The notes: generated from the letters alone by a model not told the origin. 64,000 bases of DNA from Allobosea sp. UNC402CLCol (GCF_000745475.1 NZ_JQJJ01000010.1:372001-436000), one strand, 5' to 3'. Counted from the first letter of the stretch, positions 43,369 through 52,727 are shown. Translations and numbers: made by a program.

Positions 43369-43405
43369 TCCTTCGAGACGCGCCTGCGGCGCTGCTCAGG
43401 ATGAC
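43369..43405. repeat. Short CCTTCGAGACGCG...CTCAGGATGA repeat
   Basis: A 37-base element with the same ends as the large palindrome at 11851, in the form of a single compact hairpin with GCGCCTGCGGCGC at its centre. It sits in the 88-base gap between the convergent acyl-CoA synthetase and CobW genes and could act as a two-way mRNA end. Confidence 0.7.
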
Positions 43406-43439
43406 GGCTCGAACTGTCAAAACACTCTGAGAAGCGCTT

Positions 43440-44564
43440 TCAAGCCGGTTGAGCGGTGCTCTCGCGGGCCTGCTGGCCGAGGAACGCCGCCCAGAGCCGC
43501 TGCACCGTCTCTTCCTCGATGTCCTTGACGATCAGGACGAGGCGGGAGCGGTGGTCGCCGTCCGGCCAGGCATCGAGCCGGATCGGCGGATGCAGGATCT
43601 GCTGGACGGCATGGACCAGCAAGGGGCGCTCCGGCTGGTCGGCAAGCCGGACGAGACCCTTCAGCCGGAGCAGGCGCGGCCCGTGGATCGAGCGTAGCAG
43701 CGTCCAGAACAGCTCGAAGGTCTGCTGTGCCACCGGCTGCTCGGCCGTCAGCGCGAAGGCCCGGATCGAGGCGTCGTGGCGGTTGACGTCGTGCGGGTGC
43801 TGATCGTGGTGCTCATGGCCATGGTGGTGGTCGTGCCCATGGCCATGATCATGGTGATGATGGCCGTGGTCGTGGTGCCCCGGTAGCGCGTCCGCCGCCA
43901 GCCAGTGCCGCAGAGCCTCCGGTCGCTCGGCGAGATCGTAAAGGCCGGCGCCGAGAAGCGCCGAGGCCGGAGCATCGGGCGGCAGGATCGCGATCCCGGG
44001 ATTGAGCGCGGCGAGGCGCGCGCGCAGCGCCGCGACATCCTCGGGCGCGGCGAGGTCGGTTTTGGTCAGGACGAGCCGGTCGGCCGCGACGACCTGCCGG
44101 CGCGCCTCCTCATGGGCGTCGAGCGTCGCCATGCCGTTGACCGCATCGACCAGCGTGACGACGCCGTCGAGCCGGAAGCGCAGAGCGAGATAGGGGTGGT
44201 TGATCAGCACGTTGAGGATCGGCGCGGGGTCGGCGAGGCCGGTCGTCTCGATGACGAGGCGGGAGAAGGCTCCGATACGGCCGTTGTCGCGGCGGCGCAG
44301 CAGATCTTCCAGCGTGACGATGAGGTCGTCGCGGATGGTGCAGCAGAGGCAGCCGGATTCCAGCAGGATCATGTTCTCGGCGACGCCCTCGACCATCAGA
44401 TGGTCGAGCCCGACCTCGCCGAACTCGTTGACGAGCACGACGGTGTCGGCCAGTGCCGGATCCTTCAGCAGGCGGTTGAGCAGGGTCGTCTTGCCGGCGC
44501 CGAGGAAGCCCGTGAGCAGGGTCAGCGGAACGGGGGCGGGGCGGGCTGGATCGCCGGTCATCAC
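43440..44564 (-). CDS. CobW/ZNG1-family GTPase metallochaperone with His-rich loop
   Basis: A 374-residue G3E-class GTPase. The P-loop is LLTGFLGAGKTTLLN (residues 16-30), the metal motif is CLCC (72-75), and the guanine specificity motif TKTD is at 167-170. A loop at residues 230-263 carries 19 histidines in 34 residues, a likely zinc or cobalt storage or delivery segment. A CobW_C domain follows to about residue 365. These proteins hand metal to client enzymes or act in cobalamin synthesis. No cob genes or Zur site were seen nearby, so zinc and cobalt remain open. Confidence 0.9.
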   Translation of the reverse strand: MMTGDPARPAPVPLTLLTGFLGAGKTTLLNRLLKDPALADTVVLVNEFGEVGLDHLMVEGVAENMILLESGCLCCTIRDDLIVTLEDLLRRRDNGRIGAFSRLVIETTGLADPAPILNVLINHPYLALRFRLDGVVTLVDAVNGMATLDAHEEARRQVVAADRLVLTKTDLAAPEDVAALRARLAALNPGIAILPPDAPASALLGAGLYDLAERPEALRHWLAADALPGHHDHGHHHHDHGHGHDHHHGHEHHDQHPHDVNRHDASIRAFALTAEQPVAQQTFELFWTLLRSIHGPRLLRLKGLVRLADQPERPLLVHAVQQILHPPIRLDAWPDGDHRSRLVLIVKDIEEETVQRLWAAFLGQQARESTAQPA

Positions 44565-44576
44565 ACTCTGAAAGCC

Positions 44577-45473
44577 TCAGGCCGGCACGGGGCGCCGCCT
44601 CGATTGTTCTAGTATTACATTAGTGACCAGCGCCGCGATGACAAGGGCGCCGCCGGCATATTGCAGAGACCCCAGCCGCTCGCCGAGGACGACGGCCGCG
44701 ATCGCGACGGCGATGATCGGCTCGGCGCAGTAGGCGAGGCCGGCGGGGCCCGGCGCGATCCGGGCCAGCGCCAGGATCTGCAGGACGAAGCCGACCAGAT
44801 AGCCGCCATAGGTCACGGCAAGCGCGATCGGCGCGAGCAGGAAGGCCTGCGGCGGCAGGAAGCCGCCGGTCAGCGCGAGGATCAGCAGCGTTACCGGCAG
44901 GATGACGACATGCGACCAGAACAGCTTCGGCATGGTGGCGATCGATGCGCAGCTCGCAGCGGCGAAGAATTGGGCGGCCGCCGCGAGGCTGGCGAGCCCG
45001 GCCAGCGCCAGCCCGCGCGGGTCGAGGCCATGCAGGTCCGGCCCCACCACCAGCGCGATCCCGATGAAGGCGACGATCGCCACGACGAGCCTGTCGGCCC
45101 GGAACGGCGCCCGGGTCAGGAGCGGCTCGAGCAGAACGATGAGCACCGGATAGGTGTAGAAGATCACCGCCGCGACCGAGACCGGGACGAAGGACACCGA
45201 CGAGAGATAGGCGGTGCCGACGAGGGCGGTCGCGATGCCGAAGCGCAGCACGGGCAGGCGCTGGCCGCGAAGCAGGCTGAGCGAGGCGCGGGCGAGCAAG
45301 GCTGCCGCGCCGACCAGCACGAGCATGATCAGGACGCGGTAGAAGACCAGCAGCGGGCCGCCGAGGCCGGCAGCCCCCGCGATCTGGGCGCTGACGATAT
45401 TGGTGCCGAAGGCGGCGGCCGACGCGAAGGCGAGCAGCAGCCCCTGGCCTTCGCTGGTGCGCGCCCCGCTCAA
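44577..45473 (-). CDS. EamA/DMT family transporter
   Basis: A 298-residue membrane protein with ten hydrophobic segments arranged as two EamA repeats (about residues 10-140 and 155-290), the topology of drug/metabolite exporters such as RhaT or YdcZ-type permeases. Motifs include YRVLIMLVLVGAAALL and the second-repeat ending LGERLGSLQYAGGALVIAALV, a common end of EamA domains. It lies 12 bases upstream of the CobW gene on the same strand, so the two may be co-transcribed. Substrate unknown. Confidence 0.88.
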   Translation of the reverse strand: MSGARTSEGQGLLLAFASAAAFGTNIVSAQIAGAAGLGGPLLVFYRVLIMLVLVGAAALLARASLSLLRGQRLPVLRFGIATALVGTAYLSSVSFVPVSVAAVIFYTYPVLIVLLEPLLTRAPFRADRLVVAIVAFIGIALVVGPDLHGLDPRGLALAGLASLAAAAQFFAAASCASIATMPKLFWSHVVILPVTLLILALTGGFLPPQAFLLAPIALAVTYGGYLVGFVLQILALARIAPGPAGLAYCAEPIIAVAIAAVVLGERLGSLQYAGGALVIAALVTNVILEQSRRRPVPA

Positions 45474-45490
45474 TCAGGCCCCCGACCGTT

Positions 45491-47044
45491 TCAGGCGTCG
45501 TCGCCGTTCCTGGCCTTGGCTTTCGCCGCGGGCTTGGGCTTGACGGCAGCCTCGGCGGGCTTCGGCTTCACCGGCGGAACCTTGATGGCCTTCGTCGGCT
45601 GCGCCTTGGCGGGCTGTGGCTTGGCCGCCTGGGAATTGGCGGCCCGCGCGGCCGGCTTGATCCCGGCGGCGGAACCGGGGCGCAGGCTCGCCGCCGTCGC
45701 CTTGTTGCCGGCCTGGACCGCTCCCTGCAGGCGCAGCGGCCCGGATTCGAAGGCGTCGCTGGAGGGCTGGAGAGGCGCGCCGGCCGGGGCGAAGGCGTTG
45801 GTGCCGCGCGGGATCGCGCCATTGGCGGAGGCCGTGCGCGGCACGGCGCCGCCGACGAGGCCGGCGGCGACGGGCGCGCCGGGCTCGATGGTCGGCGTCG
45901 CGCCGCGGGCGACGCGCGAATCGGGCTGCGAGGTCACATTGGCGGCGAGCGGGGCCGAGGCCGAGCCCGCGGTGCGGCCGAAGGAGACCTGAACCGGCAT
46001 CGTCTCGGAGCGCGGACCGAGGACGACGCGGCCGCGCGGGGAGCGCGTCGCGACGGGGCCGGCCGATTGGGTCGCGAAGGTGGCGAAGCGACCGCCATCG
46101 GAATCATTGCCGCCGGTCGGCGCGAAGCCGCCGATCGGCCCGCTGGAATCGGCATCATCAGCCAGCGCCACGCCGCCGCCGCGACGGCGGATCTCGTCGC
46201 AGACATTCGGGGCGCGCGTGCCGCTCGGCGGCATCGAGGCAAGGTTGGTGCCGGTGCCGCCCCAGCGGCTGAAGCCTTCGTCGAGGAGCTGCGCGGCCTT
46301 GACCGTGCGCTCCGTGCCGGACGCCGAGCCGAGCACGACGGCGATGAGGGTGCGTCCGCCGCGGCTCGCGGTCGCGACGACGTTGAAGCCCGAGGCGCAG
46401 GTGAAGCCGGTCTTCATGCCGCCGATGCCGGCATAGCGCCCGACCAGGCCGTTGGTGTTGTGCATGACCTGCTTGCCGAGCTGGACGGCGGAGGTGCTCC
46501 AATAGGCGGAGTATTCCGGGAAGTCGCGCATCAGCGCCATGGCGAGCACGGCGAGGTCATGCGCGCTGGTCTGCTGGTCGGGATTGTCCCAGCCATTCGG
46601 ATTCATGAAGCGGGTGTCGCGCATGCCGAGGCGCTGGGCCTCGGCATTCATCATGCCCACGAAGTCCGGCACGTTGCCGCCGACGCCCTCGGCCACGACA
46701 TAGGCGATGTCGTTGGCCGATTTGACCATCATGATCCTGAGCGCGTTGTCGAGCGTGATCTCCTGGCCGGCGCGGATATAGACCTTCACGCGGGGCTGGC
46801 TGGCGGCGAGCTTCGAGGCCGGGATCGCGGTCTCGAGGCCGATGCGGCCGTCGCGGACAGCCTTCAGCGCCAGATAGATCGTCATGATCTTGGCGGTCGA
46901 GGCCGGGCGCCAGGCCTGGGTCGCGTTCTCGGCGGACAGGACCTCGCCGCTCGAGGCGTCGACGACGAGGCTCGCTCCGGCCAGAGCCGGTGCCGTGAAG
47001 GCGAGACCAAGGGCAAGGGTGACGGTGAGGCGGGATGCGATCAT
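45491..47044 (-). CDS. D-alanyl-D-alanine carboxypeptidase (S11) with low-complexity tail
   Basis: A 517-residue penicillin-binding protein of the low-molecular-weight class. After a signal peptide (MIASRLTVTLALGLAFTAPALAG) the active-site triad of motifs is complete: Ser49-x-x-Lys52 (STAK), Ser109-Ala-Asn111 and Lys211-Thr-Gly213. The C-terminal 250 residues are Pro/Ala/Lys/Thr-rich, ending in repeats of KPKPAEAAVKPKPAAKAKA, instead of the usual amphipathic membrane anchor. It trims pentapeptide stems in the periplasm. I start at 47044, where the signal peptide begins; the longer reading from 47212 lacks one. The gap of 217 bases to the divergent transporter is presumed promoter. Confidence 0.9.
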   Translation of the reverse strand: MIASRLTVTLALGLAFTAPALAGASLVVDASSGEVLSAENATQAWRPASTAKIMTIYLALKAVRDGRIGLETAIPASKLAASQPRVKVYIRAGQEITLDNALRIMMVKSANDIAYVVAEGVGGNVPDFVGMMNAEAQRLGMRDTRFMNPNGWDNPDQQTSAHDLAVLAMALMRDFPEYSAYWSTSAVQLGKQVMHNTNGLVGRYAGIGGMKTGFTCASGFNVVATASRGGRTLIAVVLGSASGTERTVKAAQLLDEGFSRWGGTGTNLASMPPSGTRAPNVCDEIRRRGGGVALADDADSSGPIGGFAPTGGNDSDGGRFATFATQSAGPVATRSPRGRVVLGPRSETMPVQVSFGRTAGSASAPLAANVTSQPDSRVARGATPTIEPGAPVAAGLVGGAVPRTASANGAIPRGTNAFAPAGAPLQPSSDAFESGPLRLQGAVQAGNKATAASLRPGSAAGIKPAARAANSQAAKPQPAKAQPTKAIKVPPVKPKPAEAAVKPKPAAKAKARNGDDA

Positions 47045-47261
47045 CGGCGGGTCTTGAACCTGTCTTGTCGTGAACGAAGCTTGGCAGCGCGACGGCGCTG
47101 GGTTCAACGCGACGCATGCGGCATTTTCGAGACGACGGGCGCAAATCTCCGCCCAGGAACTCATAGCTGCATGCATACCTACCCCCAGCGCAGCGATTTG
47201 CCTAGCCGCCACGGCCGGTCCAGAAGCAATAGCGCATCATGCTTTCGCGGGGCTCATCGGC

Positions 47262-48167
47262 GTGGCTTTCGGCTTTCTCTGGATTCCGGCGACGATCCTC
47301 GCCTCGCTGCTGCAGACGGCGCGCAACCTGGCGCAGCGCTCGCTGACCGACGTCATCGGCGTGGTCGGGGCGACGCAGGTGCGCTTCCTGTTCGGCCTGC
47401 CCTTCGCGATGGTCTTCCTCGCCGCCGCCTGCCTCGGGCTGCGGACGCTGCCACCCTCGATCGGACCAGCCTCGCTCGGCTACACCGCCTGGGGCGCACT
47501 GATGCAGATCGCGGCGACCGCGCTGATGCTGGCGGCGATGCGCGAGCGCTCCTTCGCCGTGACCACCGCCTACACCAAGACCGAGCCGGTGCAGGTCGCG
47601 ATCTTCGGCGCGCTGCTGCTCGGCGATGCGCTCAGCCCGCTCAAATTCCTCGCCATCGCGATCGCAACCGCCGGCGTCATCGTCGTCTCCTGGAAGCCGG
47701 GGGAGAAGCTGACCCGCGCCGGCCTGCGGCCGGCCGTGCTCGGCATCGTCTCTGGCGCCTGCTTCGCGCTCTCGGCGATCGGCTTCCGCGGCGGCATCCA
47801 GGCCCTGCCGGAGGGCAATTTCCTGATCCGCGCCTCGACCATCCTGGTGCTGGGGCTGGTCATGCAGACCGCGCTCTTGACCTTGTACATGCTGGTCGCG
47901 AACCGCCCGGCGCTGTGGCTCAGCCTGCGCAACTGGCGCCGCTCGCTCTCGGCCGGTTTCCTCGGCGCCGCCGCCTCGCAATTCTGGTTCATCGGCTTCT
48001 CCCTGACCAGCGCCGCCAATGTCCGCACGCTCGGCCTGATCGAGGTGCCGCTGGCGCAGATCGCCTCGCGCCGCCTGTTCGCGGAGGGAACGAGCCGGCG
48101 CGAGATCCTCGGCATGGCGATGATCGTCGGCGGCGTCGGATTGCTGCTTTTGATCTCGTTGCAGTGA
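47262..48167 (+). CDS. DMT/EamA family transporter
   Basis: A membrane protein of about 301 residues with ten hydrophobic segments. The conserved N-terminus FGFLWIPATILASLLQTARNLAQRSL is best reached by a GTG at 47262, which has GGGG 9 bases upstream. The in-frame ATG at 47070 would add a long non-membrane stretch antisense to the carboxypeptidase promoter and is rejected. The second repeat shows LGLIEVPLAQIASRRLFAEGTSRREILG. It differs from the first EamA gene in this region. Single gene; substrate unknown. Confidence 0.82.
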   Translation: MAFGFLWIPATILASLLQTARNLAQRSLTDVIGVVGATQVRFLFGLPFAMVFLAAACLGLRTLPPSIGPASLGYTAWGALMQIAATALMLAAMRERSFAVTTAYTKTEPVQVAIFGALLLGDALSPLKFLAIAIATAGVIVVSWKPGEKLTRAGLRPAVLGIVSGACFALSAIGFRGGIQALPEGNFLIRASTILVLGLVMQTALLTLYMLVANRPALWLSLRNWRRSLSAGFLGAAASQFWFIGFSLTSAANVRTLGLIEVPLAQIASRRLFAEGTSRREILGMAMIVGGVGLLLLISLQ

Positions 48168-48302
48168 GGCCGGGGGCCGGCTAGTGCTGAAGCGAAGGGC
48201 CGTCAGCCGATCCGCGCACGCCGAGCATGCGCGGATACCGGCTTGCGGGATCGACAAGCGCTGCCAAGATAACGTGTAGCTGCACATTAAGGGAGATTCG
48301 CC

Positions 48303-49472
48303 ATGAGCGCTGCGATCGTCGGCTGGGCCCATACGCCGTTCGGCAAGCAGGATGCCGAAACCGTCGAAAGCCTGATCGTGCGCGTCGCGACCGACGCGCT
48401 GATCGATGCCGGCATCACCGCTGACCAGGTCGACGAGATCGTGCTCGGCCATTACAACGCCGGCTTCTCGGCCCAGGACTTCACCGCCTCGCTGGTGCTG
48501 CAGGCCGATCCGGCGCTGCGCTTCAAGCCGACGACCCGCGTCGAGAATGCCTGCGCCACCGGCTCGGCCGCGGTCCATCAGGGCGTGCGGGCGATCAGGG
48601 CCAAGGATGCCAAGATCGTGCTCGTCGTCGGCGTCGAGCAGATGACCAAGACGCCCTCGGCCGAGATCGGCCAGAACCTGCTGAAGGCCTCCTACCTGCC
48701 GGAGGATGCCGGCACGCAGGGCGGTTTCGCCGGCGTCTTCGGAAAGATCGCCGCCGGCTATTTCCAGCGCCATGGCGACCAGTCCGACGCGCTCGCCATG
48801 ATCGCGGCGAAGAACCACAAGAACGGCGTCGAGAACCCCTTCGCGCAGATGCGCAAGGATCTCGGCTACGCTTTCTGCCGCGAGGAGAGCGAGAAGAATC
48901 CTTATGTCGCCGGGCCGCTGAAGCGCACCGACTGCTCGCTGGTCTCGGACGGCGCCGCCGCGATCGTGCTGGCCGACGAGGAGACCGCCTTGCAGATGCG
49001 CCGCGCCGTCGGCTTCCGCGGCATGGCGCATGTCCAGGATTTCCTGCCGATGTCGAAGCGCGACATCCTGAAATTCGAGGGCGGCGCGCTCGCCTGGAAG
49101 AAGGCGCTGGCGGATGCGGGCGTAACGCTGGACGACCTCTCCTTCGTCGAGACGCATGACTGCTTCACCATCGCCGAATTGATCGAATACGAGGCGATGG
49201 GGCTGACCAAGGAAGGCGAGGGCGCCCGTGCGATCAAGGAGGGCTGGACGCAGAAGGACGGCAAGCTGCCGGTCAACGTCTCCGGCGGCCTGAAGGCTAA
49301 GGGCCATCCGATCGGCGCCACCGGCGTCTCGATGCATGTCCTCTCCGCCATGCAGCTCACCGGCGAGGCACCGGAGGGCATGCAGCTCGCCGAGCCGCGC
49401 CTCGGCGGCATCTTCAACATGGGCGGGGCGGCGGTGGCGAACTACGTCTCCGTGCTCGAACGCATCAGGTGA
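48303..49472 (+). CDS. Thiolase family protein, SCP2/acetyl-CoA acetyltransferase type
   Basis: A 389-residue thiolase-fold enzyme. The active-site Cys lies in VENACATGSAAVHQGV near residue 88, the His in ETHDCFTIAELIEYEAMGL near 285, and the C-terminal GGLKAKGHPIGATGVSMHVL motif near 335 is intact. The spacing is that of SCP-x type thiolases, which thiolytically cleave or condense branched or side-chain acyl-CoAs, rather than of the classical PhaA/FadA thiolases. No DUF35 partner gene is adjacent, although one is often found with this class. Single gene. Confidence 0.88.
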   Translation: MSAAIVGWAHTPFGKQDAETVESLIVRVATDALIDAGITADQVDEIVLGHYNAGFSAQDFTASLVLQADPALRFKPTTRVENACATGSAAVHQGVRAIRAKDAKIVLVVGVEQMTKTPSAEIGQNLLKASYLPEDAGTQGGFAGVFGKIAAGYFQRHGDQSDALAMIAAKNHKNGVENPFAQMRKDLGYAFCREESEKNPYVAGPLKRTDCSLVSDGAAAIVLADEETALQMRRAVGFRGMAHVQDFLPMSKRDILKFEGGALAWKKALADAGVTLDDLSFVETHDCFTIAELIEYEAMGLTKEGEGARAIKEGWTQKDGKLPVNVSGGLKAKGHPIGATGVSMHVLSAMQLTGEAPEGMQLAEPRLGGIFNMGGAAVANYVSVLERIR

Positions 49473-49566
49473 CAGGGGCGCCTCGGGCGGGTGAGACCTC
49501 CCGGGGCGCGGACTTGCAGACAGGGCCTTTGCCGGAGCGCGGGCCGCCAAGCGAAAGCGACCCTTC

Positions 49567-50775
49567 GTGACGAGCTTCGTCGTCCTGCTGCTGGCCTATA
49601 TCCTGAGCCAGTTCTTCCGCGCGTTCCTCGCGGTGATCTCGGGCGACCTGACGCGGGATCTGGGTCTCGACCAGGGCCAGCTCGGGAGCCTACAGGCGGC
49701 CTGGCTGATCGCGTTCGCGCTCACGCAGTTCCCGGTCGGCTATGCGCTCGACCGGATCGGCCCGCGGCGGACGCTGGCGGGATTTCTCCTGGTCGCCTTC
49801 GCCGGGACGGTGATCTTCGGCTTGTCGCGCGGCTATCTCTCCGCCCTGGCGGCGCTCGCGCTGATCGGCATCGGTTGCGCCCCCATCCTGATGTCCGGCT
49901 TCTACCTGGCTGCGCGCCTCTATTCGCCCCGGCATTTCGCGACGATGTCGTCCTTCCTGATCGGTTTCGGCTGCATCGGCGATCCGTTGAGCGGGGCGCC
50001 GCTCGCCTATTTCCTGGCGGCCTATGGCTGGCGCGCGACCGTCTTCGGCCTCTCCGGCATCGTGGCGCTGACGGCCCTGCTGGTGATGTTGCTGCTGAAG
50101 GATCCCCCGCCGCTTCCCGGCACGCCGCAACGGCATGTCTCGCTGCTGGACGGGATCAGGCAGATCGTGGTGAAGCGGCCGCTCTGGCTGATCCTCCCCT
50201 TCACCTTCGTGAGCTACGGTGTCACGATCTCCATCCGTGGCCTGTGGATCGCGCCCTATCTCCAGAGGGTGCACGGCTTCGATCTCGCTGCCACGAGCTA
50301 TGCGGCGATGGCCATGGGAGGCGTCATCGCGGCGGGCGCGCTGCTGGTGCTGCCGCTCTATCGCCGGATCGGGGCCAAGCCTACGGTCATCGCCTGCGCG
50401 GTGACCGTCGCCCTGGCCTGCTTCGCGCTGGCGCTGTGGGGCGAGGCATCATCCCGCCTTGCCGTCGGCCTGCTTCTCGTCATCGGGCTGTTCGGCGTCA
50501 CCTATGCCGTGGTGATGGCGCATGCGCGCGCCTTCATGTCGCCTCAGGAGATCGGCCGCGGCGTGACCTTCATGAATTTCGTCTTCATGGGCGGAGCCGG
50601 CGTGATGCAATGGGTGTCGGGGCGCCTGGTGAACGCGCTCGACAGGCAGGGCTATGAACCGCAGGCGACCTTCGGCTGGCTTTTCGTCTTCATGGGTGTC
50701 GCCCTCGCCGTGGCGCTTGCCCTCTACATGGCATCGCCAGCCGAATCGAAGGCGGCCGCCCCCGCGGGGACGTAA
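49567..50775 (+). CDS. Major facilitator superfamily transporter
   Basis: A 402-residue transporter with twelve hydrophobic segments in two six-helix halves. The loop 2-3 signature appears as GYALDRIGPRRTLAGF near residue 59, typical of MFS antiporters and symporters. Related proteins include the NarK/CynX-like and nitrate/cyanate-type groups, but no specific substrate motif is recognisable. It starts at an ATG-like MTSFVVLLLAYILSQFFRAF after a weak site; the GTG at 49567 is used. It stands alone, 94 bases after the thiolase. Confidence 0.85.
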   Translation: MTSFVVLLLAYILSQFFRAFLAVISGDLTRDLGLDQGQLGSLQAAWLIAFALTQFPVGYALDRIGPRRTLAGFLLVAFAGTVIFGLSRGYLSALAALALIGIGCAPILMSGFYLAARLYSPRHFATMSSFLIGFGCIGDPLSGAPLAYFLAAYGWRATVFGLSGIVALTALLVMLLLKDPPPLPGTPQRHVSLLDGIRQIVVKRPLWLILPFTFVSYGVTISIRGLWIAPYLQRVHGFDLAATSYAAMAMGGVIAAGALLVLPLYRRIGAKPTVIACAVTVALACFALALWGEASSRLAVGLLLVIGLFGVTYAVVMAHARAFMSPQEIGRGVTFMNFVFMGGAGVMQWVSGRLVNALDRQGYEPQATFGWLFVFMGVALAVALALYMASPAESKAAAPAGT

Positions 50776-50831
50776 CCCAGCTCAATATCCCGGTCCTTAA
50801 AACGGAGCACCCTTGAATCGGCTTTTGGCGC

Positions 50832-51104
50832 TCAGCCCTCGCCGGGCGCCTTCGCCGCGATGGCGAGCGCGTGGACACGGTCCGCCAGCTCCTCCGACAG
50901 CGCCGCGTTGACGAGGCGATGACGCTCGAGCCGGCTCTTGCCGATGAAGGCTTCCGACACGATATTCACCCGGAAATGAGTTTCCCCGCCCTCGCGCCAG
51001 CCGCCATGGCCGTGATGCTGGTGCGATTCATCGATCACCTGCAGGCTCTGTGGCGCGAAGGCCGCATCGAGCTTGTGAGTGATCCTTTCAGCTATCGTGG
51101 TCAT
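50832..51104 (-). CDS. BolA family protein
   Basis: A 90-residue BolA protein. Conserved positions are visible: the VIDESHQHHGHGG loop near residue 23 with the cluster of histidines, followed by THFRVNIVSEAFIGKSRLERHRLVNAALSEELADRVHAL, the helix-turn-helix-like core. BolA proteins pair with monothiol glutaredoxins and influence iron-sulfur biogenesis and morphology. It is divergent from the J-domain gene, a pairing found in other Hyphomicrobiales. Confidence 0.95.
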   Translation of the reverse strand: MTTIAERITHKLDAAFAPQSLQVIDESHQHHGHGGWREGGETHFRVNIVSEAFIGKSRLERHRLVNAALSEELADRVHALAIAAKAPGEG

Positions 51105-51201
51105 GATCGCGCCACCGTTGCGATGATCTCCTGAGGGTTCGGCGCGTGCATGTTGCGTCGCACTTGCCGGCCCGCCTTCCGCGTTTCATAACCATTCGAC
51201 G

Positions 51202-51819
51202 ATGAACATCAACTCGCGCCTTTTCGATCGTATCAGGATCGGCCCTTCCGAGGCGGAAGCGGTCGTCGATGGCGATGTGCCGCGCTGCGACCATCCCGGC
51301 TGCGCGCGGACCGGCGAGTTCCGCGCGCCCAAGGGGCGCGGGCGCGAGGGCCAGTTCTTCCGCTTCTGCATGGAGCATGTGAAGGAATACAACGCCTCCT
51401 ACAACTACTTCTCCGGCATGGACGACGCCGCGCTCGCCGCCTACCAGAAGCAGGAGGAGATCGGCCACCGGCCGACCTGGAAGCTCGGCGTGAACTCCAA
51501 GGCCGCGCGCATGGCCCAGAAGGGGCGCGTCGCGAATGGCCAGGCGGGGCCCGATACGAGCGACGCCTTCAACCTGTTCGGCGCCCGCCGGGCGCAGCAT
51601 GCGGCGCGGCAGGAGCCGCGCGTCGGCGTGGTGGCGATGAAGGCGCTGGAGACGCTCGGTCTCGACGACAGCGCCGATTCCGCCGCGATCAAGGCGCGCT
51701 ACAAGGAGCTGGTGAAGCGCTTCCATCCGGACGCCAATGGCGGCGACCGCTCGCGCGAAGGCACGCTCCAGGACATCCTCAAGGCCTATCAGCAGCTCAA
51801 GAGCGTCGGTATGGTCTGA
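51202..51819 (+). CDS. J-domain protein with C-terminal DnaJ domain
   Basis: A 205-residue protein whose J-domain is at the C-terminus (about residues 150-205): ALETLGLDDSADSAAIKARYKELVKRFHPDANGG with the HPD motif intact. The N-terminal 140 residues contain a cysteine-containing segment (CDHPGCARTGEFRAP ... FRFCMEHVKEYN) that could bind metal. Unlike DnaJ it has no Gly/Phe-rich or zinc-finger domain of that type, so it is a specialised Hsp70 co-chaperone. Its role is unknown. Divergent from bolA (97-base gap). Confidence 0.88.
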   Translation: MNINSRLFDRIRIGPSEAEAVVDGDVPRCDHPGCARTGEFRAPKGRGREGQFFRFCMEHVKEYNASYNYFSGMDDAALAAYQKQEEIGHRPTWKLGVNSKAARMAQKGRVANGQAGPDTSDAFNLFGARRAQHAARQEPRVGVVAMKALETLGLDDSADSAAIKARYKELVKRFHPDANGGDRSREGTLQDILKAYQQLKSVGMV

Positions 51820-51869
51820 GTGGCCGGGCCGGCTTCGCCCGGCGGGCGAAGCGAAGGGCCGGAGGCGAG

Positions 51870-52727
51870 ATGACGACGGATATGGTGCAGGCGCCGCCCG
51901 ATGCGGCGCAGCGGCGGGCGAAGCCGCCGGTCGTGGTCTATCCGAACGGCACCCTGCCGCCGCCCGATATGGCGATGCTGGCTGCGGCGCGCGCGCGGCT
52001 CAGCAAGATCGACGAGATCATCGTGCCGCCGCGCGAGGGCGGCAGCTTCCGCGTGCCGAAGGGACATTTTTTCCGGATCGTCAGCATCGAGGGGCCGCAG
52101 GTCGGCGACCTCAATCTCTGGAACGCGGACGACCTGTCGGAGCGCTTCTTCAGCGGCAAGACGCGGGCGCTGCATGCGACGCATCTGTCGACCGGAGACC
52201 GGCTGTGGAGTTCGCTGCCCTATCTGCGCCCGATGGCGACGATCAGCCACGACACGCTCGGCTGGTATGGCTGGGACCAGGACGGCGCTGGCATCCACGA
52301 CGTCATCGGCACGCGCTGCGACCCCTATACGCATCGCCTGCTCGGCGGGGACGACTACCATCATTGCTGCCACTCCAACCTGTCGCGGGCGCTGGGCGCG
52401 GCGACCGGCAAGCCGGCGCGCGAGGTCGAGGGCCATGTCCATGACGTGCTCAACGTCTTCATGTGCACGGGCTTCACCCGCGATACGCATCAGTATTTCA
52501 TGAAGGCGAGCCCGGTGCGGCCCGGCGATTTCATCGAGTTCTTCGCCGAGATCGATCTGCTCGGGGCGCTGTCCGCCTGCCCCGGCGGCGATTGCGGCGC
52601 GACGCATTCGAGCGATGCGGCGGCCTGTCATCCGCTCAAGGTCGAGATTTTCGCGACGGAGCCGGAATTGCTGAAGGGGTGGACGCCGCCGGAGCGGAAT
52701 CCGTATGGGCGGGGGCACGGGGAGTAG
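51870..52727 (+). CDS. DUF1989 (urea carboxylase-associated family) protein
   Basis: A 285-residue protein of the DUF1989 family, found with urea carboxylase or urea amidolyase genes. Conserved elements are VPKGHFFRIVSIEGPQVGDLNLWNADDLSERF near residue 63 and a Cys/His-rich part (DDYHHCCHSNLSRAL near 160, SACPGGDCGATHSSDAAACHPLKVEIF near 240) that suggests a metal site. No urea carboxylase, allophanate hydrolase or transporter gene is adjacent, so the function here may differ. It lies 50 bases after the J-domain gene and converges on ecm. Confidence 0.85.
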   Translation: MTTDMVQAPPDAAQRRAKPPVVVYPNGTLPPPDMAMLAAARARLSKIDEIIVPPREGGSFRVPKGHFFRIVSIEGPQVGDLNLWNADDLSERFFSGKTRALHATHLSTGDRLWSSLPYLRPMATISHDTLGWYGWDQDGAGIHDVIGTRCDPYTHRLLGGDDYHHCCHSNLSRALGAATGKPAREVEGHVHDVLNVFMCTGFTRDTHQYFMKASPVRPGDFIEFFAEIDLLGALSACPGGDCGATHSSDAAACHPLKVEIFATEPELLKGWTPPERNPYGRGHGE

